Source: an uncultured bacterium (lineage in GTDB: Bacteria > Verrucomicrobiota > Kiritimatiellia > RFP12 > UBA1067). From it: DNA of 9,733 nt. The notes under the pieces were generated by a model. That model had not been told where the DNA came from. It ran no database searches and was given only the letters and a program-made list of their open reading frames with translations. Shown here piece after piece: positions 1 through 6,329 of this stretch. A program made the translations under genes and the position numbers. Within the stretch, counting starts at the first letter, position 1. Each line of letters starts with the position of its first letter. The stretch is taken from contig CAMIVJ010000081.1 in NCBI GenBank assembly GCA_946401765.1, positions 1-9,733 of the forward strand, read 5' to 3'.

Positions 1-904
1 CCGCCACGCCCGCGTCGCGCTGCGGCGTGCGCACTACAGTTCCTTCCCGCACACACTCCCCATCAACAAACACACGGTATTTACCTTGGGCCGCCGCGTC
101 CATCGGCGCCTCGAACGAATACGCCCCTGCCTCAACGCGCTGCTCCAATGCAACCTTGCCGTCAATCTCCACGCGCACGACAGGCGCGCCATCCAGATGC
201 TCCACGTCAACGAGAAGCGGCAGCTTCCCCGTACCTGGAATCAGATAGTCACCCGCCTTCACGCTTCGCACGTACGCGCCCTTGTGCGCAAGGCGCACCA
301 CGGCATCGCTCGGGCCTTCGAGGCGCACGGCGTCGAAGATCGCCCAGCTGCCTTCGATGGACGTGATCTTGATCTCATTTCCGCCCTCAACGATTTCGCT
401 GTCCGCAAGGTCAAACTTCGCCGTGAACGGTTTTGCCGTCGAGAAGTCGCCCTTGATGATGGAGGCGTCTCCACCGCCGGCGGGCAGCACCATCTTCCGC
501 GACTTGCCATTCACCGACACCTTCAGGAGAGGCCGTTCGTTCGCCTTTTTCTGGACGTCAGCGAAGTCGATGTAGAGCGTCCATGCGCCGCCCGTGCCCT
601 TCTTCGTGATGTCGAAGAGGACGTTCACCTGCTGCGTGCGGCGTCCGGCGATGCGGCTAGACCCCGCCCACTTGTCGTTGATTCCGGGAAGAACATACGG
701 GAAGTCCTTCTTTGCGTTCGATCTTCCTACGAGGAAGTAGTTGTTTTCCCATCCGAAGTCGTGCTGCAGGAAATCATTGTATCCACTCGGCGCAAGCGCG
801 AACTCGTTGCCCGCACCGTCCTTCTGGCCAATCTGCCACACAACGTGCGCATTTGCCGAAACAGCGAATGCCACAGCTGCAGCCATCAACAATCTATGGT
901 TCAT
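1..904 (-). CDS. Secreted protein with N-terminal rhamnogalacturonan-lyase domain-III-like module (3' end outside window)
   Basis: The reading frame is open from an ATG at 904 to the window edge (301 codons, no stop), so only the N-terminal part is seen. Residues 1-19 form a Sec signal peptide: basic MNHR, a hydrophobic core, then SANA, with cleavage likely before HVVWQ. Residues 22-197 resemble the carbohydrate-binding beta-sandwich called domain III of PL4 rhamnogalacturonan lyases. The signs are WQIGQKDG...EF near residues 23-35, FLVGRS at 57-62, a short strand-rich middle, VSVNGK at 129-134 and a closing WAIFDAVRLEGP at 187-198. A second beta-rich segment follows (about 200-290). The catalytic part, if any, lies outside the window, so a lyase, rhamnosidase-type hydrolase or purely binding protein all remain possible. 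The gene is preceded by a strong purine-rich ribosome binding site and a 102-bp gap with its own promoter-like element, so it may be a separate transcription unit from the fructan genes upstream. Domain call moderate, whole-protein function unknown. Confidence 0.7.
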   Translation of the reverse strand, partial: MNHRLLMAAAVAFAVSANAHVVWQIGQKDGAGNEFALAPSGYNDFLQHDFGWENNYFLVGRSNAKKDFPYVLPGINDKWAGSSRIAGRRTQQVNVLFDITKKGTGGAWTLYIDFADVQKKANERPLLKVSVNGKSRKMVLPAGGGDASIIKGDFSTAKPFTAKFDLADSEIVEGGNEIKITSIEGSWAIFDAVRLEGPSDAVVRLAHKGAYVRSVKAGDYLIPGTGKLPLLVDVEHLDGAPVVRVEIDGKVALEQRVEAGAYSFEAPMDAAAQGKYRVFVDGECVREGTVVRTPQRDAGVA

Positions 905-912
905 ATAGCATA

Positions 913-922
913 TCCTTTCCTT
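913..922 (-). promoter_or_regulatory. Ribosome binding site of the 904 start
   Basis: On the minus strand the bases read AAGGAAAGGA, and the nearer AAGGA lies 8 nt before the ATG at 904-902. This fixes the start. An out-of-frame ATG 7 nt upstream (inside the leader TATGCTAT) has no comparable site at proper distance. Confidence 0.7.
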
Positions 923-959
923 GACAAAACTTAAAACGATACTTGTTTTCCACGTCAAG
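920..959. repeat. Nested imperfect inverted repeat in the leader of the 904 gene
   Basis: On the minus strand CTTGAC (959-954) is mirrored by GTCAAG (925-920). Inside it AAAAC (949-945) is mirrored by GTTTT (937-933), making a 17-nt imperfect palindrome with 6 of 8 pairs matching. It sits just downstream of the extended -10 element, where a repressor operator is common. It could equally be a weak RNA stem in the leader, or chance in AT-rich DNA. Confidence 0.3.
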
Positions 960-968
960 ATTATACCA
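960..968 (-). promoter_or_regulatory. Probable extended -10 promoter element
   Basis: The minus strand reads TGGTATAAT, a perfect TATAAT preceded by TGn, which is the extended -10 form that can work with a weak -35. The hexamer 17 nt upstream (TGGAGG) matches the -35 consensus poorly. Transcription would start near 953, leaving about 50 nt of leader before the ATG at 904. A second, weaker pair lies just downstream: TTGACG at 958-953 and TTTAAG at 935-930, spaced by 17 nt. The gap is clearly richer in A+T than the flanking genes. This is the only convincing promoter-like spot inside the window; the other gene junctions are overlaps or gaps of about 40 nt or less. Confidence 0.45.
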
Positions 969-1006
969 AACCTGCCGCCGAACCTCCACTTGCACAATCC
1001 TAAAAT

Positions 1007-2878
1007 TCAATTGCACGGAAGAGGAGAGCAGTGGACATAGCGGCCCGCACGCCTGCAGATCATCGTGCGCTGTGCGGCGATCTCCGCGTCAAATAGCGTG
1101 ACGTCCGCCTTCGGATCGTAATAGGCCGCAATTCTCACCGTATACGGCTGCGTGAGGCCGCGAATGCGCTCGATCGCGTATTCGTGCGCGCCATGGGGCG
1201 GACCATTCCTGTTAGCCAGCGCCTTGTTGCCGCCCGCGCGGTTGCGCTCGGCATTCGTCACGCACCTTGGCACCGAACCATCGGCCCGCACGTCCGCGAA
1301 CTGTGCGCGGGCGAGCGTTGCGTCCACGCTGAATTCAAGCGTGCCGCCGGAACCTGCAAAACGCGTCGAGAAACGCCTTCCGGCCTCGCAGGCGAATGTA
1401 AACACCTCTCCAGGCGGAGACGCCTCTTTGAGCCACTTCGAACCAAGCTTGCCGTCGGGATACTGCACGAGTTCATGCAGTGCGAGCCACCCGCCCCATC
1501 CGCGCGGATGTGAAATCCAGCCCACGATGATGCGCCTGCCGCCTGCCCACGACGCGACCATCGGCACCGAGAGCCCGTCATAGACGTCGTCGCCCGTCTG
1601 CGACCAGTCCGTCCAGTTGCCAGGCGCGCCGTCGGGATTGTACGCCATGTGCGTGAACCCCTGGAGGAGATAGTGGTGACTGTTCCAGACGAAAACACAC
1701 GGACAATCTCCAGAGATCGGAATCTTGTCGTCCTCAAGCTTCCAACCCCACGGCGCTCCGTCCGACACGTAGATGCCGTGAATGCCGCCGTAGCTGTTGA
1801 CGAACCCAAGCCGCCCGTCAGCGCGGTTGTAGATCGTCGGGTTCTGGGCGGAGTGGATGAGCCTGTTCACGCGCGTGAAATGGACGCCATCCTCCGATAC
1901 GGCATATGCTGCGCCTAGCGGATAGCCCTCGATGGCGTCGAAATCGAAGACGCCCGTATCTCCGTGCTCTGCAAAGTACTTCTTGAGGAACGGCTCGGTC
2001 GTCTCCGCACTCGGCATGAAGCGCGTCGTATGAAGGCCGTAGGCAAGGCAGAGCTTACCGTCCCAGACAAATGGCGTGCCCGTGCCGAGCGTCTGCCACC
2101 ATGCGTCAAGGCCAACGGCCGTGGGGTGTTCGACCCAATGGACGAGATCGCCCGAGGAAAGATGCGCGAAGTAGTGCCCACCCGCGCCGCCCTTGCTCGC
2201 GTGGTGGCGGCGGTCGATGAGGTAGAAGACATGGAAGCGGTTCTTGAACACTCCCACCACGACATCCCCCACCCATGTGTTGTGCCCGGGCGGCGTCCAG
2301 AACTGGATGGGACGCTCTATGGGCCGCGCATCAGGCTCCGCCAGGCGCGGAACGGCCGGCGAGACGACGGCGAAGTCCTTCACGCGGTCCGAACACACTG
2401 CGGCAGACGCCTCCTTCGGCCAGGCAATCTCCTTCGCGCGCAAGCCGTCCTCGTCATAGCCTTCGTCAACCGTCATGAACCACTGCGCGTCAGCCCCGCG
2501 GCGGATCGTCACCTTGTGCGTGCCGTCCGGACGCTTCAGCGCGCCGAGCGGAACGCCGATCGTGCTCGCGCCTGGAATCGTCGCCTCGACGACGGGGCAG
2601 CGGCCGTCGGCCGTCTTGAAGTTGAGGTAGTTTCCAAAACGGTTGTCCAGCTCGTCGAGCGAATGGTCGGTTCCGGCGAAACGGAACGCCACGCGCACCA
2701 CGCCCGGAATGTCGACTAGCGTACAGCCTGACGAGAGCCCGTCCGCAGAAAAGGTGAACGTGGCTGTCCACCCCCGCTTTGCAACATCCTGCACAACCGG
2801 CAACGATACGGAATGATCTACGCCCCCACGCACAGCCAAGACGGCCAACATGCATCCAACTACAAGCAATTTCTTCAT
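1007..2878 (-). CDS. Secreted GH32-like five-bladed propeller protein with altered catalytic motifs
   Basis: The protein has 623 residues from the chosen ATG at 2878. The frame stays open to a GTG at 2926 (and an ATG at 2908), but those starts overlap or crowd the stop of the gene before and lack a good ribosome binding site. The start at 2878 has AGAGGG 9 nt upstream and begins MKKLLVVG with a hydrophobic core, a clear signal peptide. Residues about 25-155 are a strand-rich N-terminal domain. Residues about 190-490 are a clan-J-like propeller: NTWVGDVVV (D205) stands where GH32 has NDPNG, then FYLIDRRHH (217-225), GTGTPF (265-270), AQNPTIY where GH32 has RDP, and GDCPCVF (D391) where GH32 has ECP. 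A C-terminal beta-sandwich follows. The Glu acid/base of GH32 is thus Asp, and the RDP Asp is Asn. From memory these features recur in a GH32-related group annotated simply as glycosidases. It may be a different fructosidase, an unrelated furanosidase or a binding protein. It lies 38 bp after the GH32 gene and is probably co-transcribed with it. Confidence 0.75.
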   Translation of the reverse strand: MKKLLVVGCMLAVLAVRGGVDHSVSLPVVQDVAKRGWTATFTFSADGLSSGCTLVDIPGVVRVAFRFAGTDHSLDELDNRFGNYLNFKTADGRCPVVEATIPGASTIGVPLGALKRPDGTHKVTIRRGADAQWFMTVDEGYDEDGLRAKEIAWPKEASAAVCSDRVKDFAVVSPAVPRLAEPDARPIERPIQFWTPPGHNTWVGDVVVGVFKNRFHVFYLIDRRHHASKGGAGGHYFAHLSSGDLVHWVEHPTAVGLDAWWQTLGTGTPFVWDGKLCLAYGLHTTRFMPSAETTEPFLKKYFAEHGDTGVFDFDAIEGYPLGAAYAVSEDGVHFTRVNRLIHSAQNPTIYNRADGRLGFVNSYGGIHGIYVSDGAPWGWKLEDDKIPISGDCPCVFVWNSHHYLLQGFTHMAYNPDGAPGNWTDWSQTGDDVYDGLSVPMVASWAGGRRIIVGWISHPRGWGGWLALHELVQYPDGKLGSKWLKEASPPGEVFTFACEAGRRFSTRFAGSGGTLEFSVDATLARAQFADVRADGSVPRCVTNAERNRAGGNKALANRNGPPHGAHEYAIERIRGLTQPYTVRIAAYYDPKADVTLFDAEIAAQRTMICRRAGRYVHCSPLPCN

Positions 2879-2887
2879 GTCTGCAAT

Positions 2888-2893
2888 CCCTCT
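2888..2893 (-). promoter_or_regulatory. Ribosome binding site deciding the start at 2878
   Basis: The minus strand reads AGAGGG, 9 nt before the ATG at 2878-2876. The upstream in-frame GTG at 2926 would put 16 extra polar residues before the signal peptide and has no comparable site. Confidence 0.6.
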
Positions 2894-2916
2894 GGTTTCG
2901 TTCTGCATAGAACATC

Positions 2917-5265
2917 CTATCGCCACACGCTCTTCAGTTCGTATGCGCGGCTTGAGTCTTCAAGGACGTGCTTCGCGCCGTCGACAATGCGCAGGCTGCG
3001 GTCGGCAGGCGTCGCCCGCGCGTTCTGCACCGGCAGGCAGACGAGGCCGTTCTCCGAATAGATTTCAAGGCCAGTCCGGTCGATGAAGAGACGCGCCTTG
3101 AAGCGCCCCTCCACAAGCGGCCATGCCGTGCGCACACCATCGACTTCAAGCGTCTCATGCCCAGCATCGTATGCTACGGGGATGCCGCGCAGAGAGAGGC
3201 GCACGCCCGCCGTGGGGCGAACGCGCATGTCGACGAAAGCCTCAACAAGCTCGCCGTCGAATTCTGAGAATTGAACGGCCCGTCCCTTCCGAAGCGACTT
3301 GACTTCCTTTACCGGAAACGCCGCAAGGCGCAGGCCATTCGGCGTGCGCACCAGCTTGAGCTCAAGAGGCAGACCCATTGACTGGTTGAACGGCATGCCT
3401 GGCATGTGCGTGCGGAACCACGCGAGGAAGATGCGGCGGCCGTCCGGCACGTCGCCGAACGTCTGCGCCGCATAGTACCCGCAGCCGCGAATCATGCGGC
3501 AGAGGACTAGACGATCGCATTCCGTCTTGAAGTTCCTTCCGTCGAAAGTGCCGATCGAATACTCGCCGTTTGCGCCAAACACCACCCAGCGCGAAACATT
3601 CTCGCCCTCCACGGGAAGTTCGAAGAGCTCTGGACACTCGAAGAGGAACGCGCCCTCGTCGCGGCGATCGCCGGGAATCGTGCCGACGCGCTTCCAGCTC
3701 TTCAAGTCAGGCGAATTGAAAACGACGACGTTGTGGCGGCCGTTCTCCTCGACATACAGCACAAGCACCCAGTGCCGTCCGGGCTTGTACCAGAAGACGC
3801 GCGGATCGCGATTGCCGTTCGTGATGTTCGGCACCACTGGATTGCCGCTCCACTTCGTGTAGTTCACGCCGTCGAGGCTGTAGGCAATGCCCTGCGTGGA
3901 GCCGCCCGCCGTGCCCGTGAACGTGAGGACGTGCGCGTTTCTGCCGAAGCCAGCGGTGTTGTCCTTGTCCACCACGGCGGAGCCGCTGAACATCGCGCCT
4001 AGTCCGTCGGGATAGAGCGCCTCGCCGACTTCGCGCCAGTGGAAGAGGTCCTTGCTCACAGCATGGCCCCAGTGCATGTTGCCCCAGTTAACGCCGTAGG
4101 GGTTGTGCTGGAAGAAGAGATGCCACTGATCGTTGTAGTAGGAAAGTCCGTTCGGATCGTTCGTCCAGCCGCGCGCGGGCGAAAAGTGGAACTGCGGCCG
4201 ATATGCACCGTCATAGCCGTCCGGCGCCGAAAGCTCGTCGACCACCTTCACGAGCGAGAGGCTCTTCGTGCCGGCGCGTAGGCCGTCAACTGACACCTTG
4301 ATCTTGCAGCCCTTGAGAGACGACACGTCGAGCGCCGCGTACCAGTCGGGATCGCCCTGCGCGAACTCGATGTTGAATTCGCGGAAGACTTTGCCGCGTG
4401 CAAGGACGTGTGCCTTGCACATGCGAGCGCCGTTCTTCACCGGGAGGAGAAGCCACTTCGCCGTCACGTCCAGCTCACGCTCGCGCGCCGCGTCGAACTC
4501 AGCGCGCGAAACGAACGCGTCGCCGGCAAGCATATAGCCGTCTTTGGCTTGATCGGCCACTACGCCGTTCCGCGCAACGCCGTCATTGAAAAGCCGTGCT
4601 ATCTCCGCCGAGTCTAGCGGACGGGCGACGACCAGAACTTCGTCGATCCAGCCTTTGTACGGCACATCGTTGATGGTGCGGCCGATCAGAAGCGGCCCCG
4701 GCTTTATGTCCGGCACCTGACGGTCCTCTCCGGCGAGCTTCCCGTCGAAATACACCTTGCGCGTTTCGCCGTCCCACGTGCCGACCACCTGATGCCACGC
4801 CCCATCGCCTAAACCCGGCGTCTTGACCGTGAGGTCGCGCCAGTTCCAGTAGTTGTGCACGGCGTCAGGGCCCGCATGGCGGAAGGAATTGCCGGCACCG
4901 TTCGTATTGCGCTCTCCGTAGCCCAGCCATCCGCCCTGCGGCTTAAGGCCCTTGTCCGCACGGATCCATGCAGACACCGTATAGGGCGCCTTCCCAAGCG
5001 GCATCGCAGCCGGCAGGTTCCGCAGCTCAAGCGTGTCGGATCCGCCGAAGTAGAGGCAACCGCCAATGCGGCCCGCGCTAGAGTAGGCGACGCTGCCGTC
5101 GCCCTGCTCAAGACGGGCCTTCGCCTGGCCAAAACTCTCAAGCGCCGTGGCGGCCGTGTCAAAGGGGTAGTAGAGCACGGTTCCGTCCGGAACCTTGTAT
5201 TCCGCCGCCGATGCAAGCGACGTCAGAGCGCACATCAATGCGAAGGCTTTCGTTGCATGTCTCAT
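2917..5265 (-). CDS. Secreted LamG-GH32 fructan beta-fructosidase (levanase/inulinase type)
   Basis: This 782-residue protein should hydrolyse beta-D-fructofuranosidic bonds in levan, inulin or sucrose outside the cytoplasm. Residues 1-21 are a signal peptide ending ASAA. Residues about 25-230 are a LamG/concanavalin-like domain (VSAWIRAD at 97-104, GWIDEVLV at 205-212). Residues about 245-345 match the accessory domain found ahead of GH32 in Bacteroidetes levanases (WLLLPVKNGA, FREFNIEFAQGDPDW). The GH32 propeller begins at 356 and keeps every catalytic landmark: WTNDPNG with nucleophile D370, NRDPRVFW with D487, and FECPELFEL with acid/base E543. Spacings of 117 and 56 residues fit the family. 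A C-terminal beta-sandwich occupies about 650-782. AAAGGA lies 8 nt upstream of the ATG. Ancestrally the start probably overlapped the kinase stop as ATGA; a tandem duplication has inserted a minicistron between them. Linkage preference (levan or inulin, exo or endo) cannot be read from sequence. Confidence 0.93.
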   Translation of the reverse strand: MRHATKAFALMCALTSLASAAEYKVPDGTVLYYPFDTAATALESFGQAKARLEQGDGSVAYSSAGRIGGCLYFGGSDTLELRNLPAAMPLGKAPYTVSAWIRADKGLKPQGGWLGYGERNTNGAGNSFRHAGPDAVHNYWNWRDLTVKTPGLGDGAWHQVVGTWDGETRKVYFDGKLAGEDRQVPDIKPGPLLIGRTINDVPYKGWIDEVLVVARPLDSAEIARLFNDGVARNGVVADQAKDGYMLAGDAFVSRAEFDAARERELDVTAKWLLLPVKNGARMCKAHVLARGKVFREFNIEFAQGDPDWYAALDVSSLKGCKIKVSVDGLRAGTKSLSLVKVVDELSAPDGYDGAYRPQFHFSPARGWTNDPNGLSYYNDQWHLFFQHNPYGVNWGNMHWGHAVSKDLFHWREVGEALYPDGLGAMFSGSAVVDKDNTAGFGRNAHVLTFTGTAGGSTQGIAYSLDGVNYTKWSGNPVVPNITNGNRDPRVFWYKPGRHWVLVLYVEENGRHNVVVFNSPDLKSWKRVGTIPGDRRDEGAFLFECPELFELPVEGENVSRWVVFGANGEYSIGTFDGRNFKTECDRLVLCRMIRGCGYYAAQTFGDVPDGRRIFLAWFRTHMPGMPFNQSMGLPLELKLVRTPNGLRLAAFPVKEVKSLRKGRAVQFSEFDGELVEAFVDMRVRPTAGVRLSLRGIPVAYDAGHETLEVDGVRTAWPLVEGRFKARLFIDRTGLEIYSENGLVCLPVQNARATPADRSLRIVDGAKHVLEDSSRAYELKSVWR

Positions 5266-5273
5266 TCCTGATT

Positions 5274-5279
5274 TCCTTT
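5274..5279 (-). promoter_or_regulatory. Ribosome binding site of the GH32 gene, overlapping the minicistron stop
   Basis: The minus strand reads TAAAGGA at 5280-5274: the TAA ends the minicistron and the overlapping AAAGGA lies 8 nt before the GH32 ATG at 5265. An identical site at 5358-5363, inside the end of the kinase gene, serves the minicistron start. Ribosomes ending at the TAA would sit on the GH32 site, so translation coupling by reinitiation is likely. Confidence 0.65.
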
Positions 5280-5349
5280 ATTCCGTCGCCGCCGATGCAA
5301 GCGACGTCAGAGCGCACATCAATGCGAAGGCTTTCGTTGCATGTCTCAT
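5278..5349 (-). CDS. Signal-peptide-only minicistron from tandem duplication
   Basis: This 23-codon frame begins at ATG 5349, overlapping the kinase TGA as ATGA, and ends at TAA 5280-5278. Its first 21 codons are identical to the signal peptide of the GH32 gene (MRHATKAF...ASAA), followed by Thr-Glu and stop. It has the same ribosome binding site and spacing as the GH32 gene, so it is probably translated. The single extra base between the repeat copies sets where it stops. Without it the frame would run 5 codons further and end at the same kind of ATGA overlap with the GH32 start. It most likely has no function as a peptide and is a duplication by-product; a role as a coupling leader is possible but speculative. 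Confidence 0.55.
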   Translation of the reverse strand: MRHATKAFALMCALTSLASAATE

Positions 5350-6329
5350 TCCTGATTTCCTTTATTCCGAATCTGCTTTGAATCCATCCGCTTCACGTGG
5401 AGCGCCGCGCCGTATGCGGCCATCTCAGGGACGTCAAGAAACGTGCAGGGGCGTCCGAAGCGGCGCTCCACGCCCAGGCGCAGCGCCGGATTGAGGCGAA
5501 GCGCGTTGCCGATGCCAACGAGGCCCGTGCAGCCTGAAAGATCGATGTCGCCGACGAGATCGTCGACGATCGAATCCACGCAAGCGGCGATCGCCGGCTC
5601 GTCCGCACGCCGGTTGAGTTCGTCCCAGGAAAGGCCCAGCCGCTCACGGAGCGCGGCTAGCGCCTGCCCCCCCGCGTGCGAGGCGCGGCAGCGCAGCACG
5701 CCGCCGGGGTATGGACGCCGTTCACCGCCTGCGCCCTCGCCGACTACGGAAAGCTGCCCGCTCGTGCCTATGTTCACCACGGCTGCCCCTGGCGCAAGGC
5801 ACTGCACGGCGTAAACGCCTGCCTGGTTGTCGCCGAGCATGGAACCTGGCCTTAGCTCGGGAAGCCAGTCCGGCGGAAACGTCTCGCCCTCCACATGCCA
5901 CGAGTGAAGGAACGTTTCGTCGATTGCGCAACGCCCGGCGAGCCGGGCGATCGCATAGCCGGGAGCGGAGAGGCATTTGAATATCTTTCGCCCTTCGCGC
6001 GCCCAGCCGGACATTACGCGCCCCGCGTAGCGGCGCGCGTCGCGCCAGGTGACGAACCGCGTCACGGCATTGAGCTCGGCGTCGACGCCTACGACGCCGT
6101 GCATCTGCCCCGTCCAGCCGATAGACACTCCAGGGGCGGCACCGACTTCTGCCAGCGCCGAGCGGACGGCCGAGAGCAGCTTCGCCGGATCTTGTTCGTC
6201 CACTCCCGCTCCCAGCCCCGCGACATCGGCCGCATGAGGGCATGTGGCCGAGACCACGAGACGTTCCGCCTCATCGATGGCCACCGCGCCGACGCTGGTC
6301 GTGCCTATGTCGATTCCGTAGAACATCAT
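5346..6329 (-). CDS. Compact FGGY-family sugar kinase, sedoheptulokinase-like
   Basis: The 327-residue cytoplasmic protein should transfer phosphate from ATP to a sugar, probably a ketose. The start is the first of two adjacent ATGs (6329, 6326). It overlaps the transporter stop as ATGA and has AGAGGA about 9 nt upstream. Visible FGGY landmarks are the phosphate-1 loop YGIDIGTTSVGAV (4-16), GWTGQMHGVV (71-80), VTWRDAR (93-99), CAIDETFLHSW (134-144), GDNQAG with the likely catalytic base D167, NIGTSGQLS (186-194), and GIGNALRLNP (272-281) in the adenosine region. The order and wording are closest to sedoheptulokinases, but FGGY enzymes usually have 430-520 residues. By comparison with remembered sedoheptulokinase sequence, helical segments between VTWRD and CAIDETF, and just before GDNQAG, are missing. 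Its position between a sugar porter and fructan hydrolases suggests it phosphorylates the imported product (fructose or another ketose), which is inference. The true substrate is unproven. Confidence 0.85.
   Translation of the reverse strand: MMFYGIDIGTTSVGAVAIDEAERLVVSATCPHAADVAGLGAGVDEQDPAKLLSAVRSALAEVGAAPGVSIGWTGQMHGVVGVDAELNAVTRFVTWRDARRYAGRVMSGWAREGRKIFKCLSAPGYAIARLAGRCAIDETFLHSWHVEGETFPPDWLPELRPGSMLGDNQAGVYAVQCLAPGAAVVNIGTSGQLSVVGEGAGGERRPYPGGVLRCRASHAGGQALAALRERLGLSWDELNRRADEPAIAACVDSIVDDLVGDIDLSGCTGLVGIGNALRLNPALRLGVERRFGRPCTFLDVPEMAAYGAALHVKRMDSKQIRNKGNQE

Larger units (their letters stand above)
5203..5369. repeat. Perfect 83-bp tandem duplication (period 84)
   Basis: Bases 5203-5285 are identical to 5287-5369, separated by one extra base (T at 5286 on the plus strand). 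The unit spans the last seven codons of the kinase, the AAAGGA ribosome binding site, the ATGA stop/start junction and the first 21 codons (signal peptide) of the GH32 gene. Complete identity, including wobble positions, points to a very recent duplication, gene conversion or an assembly artefact. The period is a multiple of three, so both start codons are in the same frame. Confidence 0.97.

Noticed and set aside
86..934. Plus-strand open frame of 282 codons at the left edge
   Set aside because: The minus strand here has a 301-codon open frame with a signal peptide, a ribosome binding site and a domain match; the plus-strand frame has none of these.
905..1006. Rho-independent terminator after the GH32-like gene
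   Set aside because: No GC-rich stem followed by a T-run was found in the gap on the minus strand; the inverted repeat present is AT-rich and lies close to the next start, so it reads better as an operator or leader element.
1964..2719. Plus-strand open frame of 251 codons antisense to the GH32-like gene
   Set aside because: Shadow frame in GC-rich DNA with no domain or signal; the minus-strand protein explains the region.
2854..2878. Possible lipoprotein signal (VVGC) in the GH32-like protein
   Set aside because: The Cys is at residue 9, leaving too short a hydrophobic core before it; the hydrophobic stretch continues past the Cys, which fits an ordinary signal peptide.
5195..5494. Plus-strand open frame encoding an apparent 28-residue protein repeat
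   Set aside because: The repeat is only the translation of the 84-bp period tandem duplication read on the wrong strand; it is not a repeat protein.
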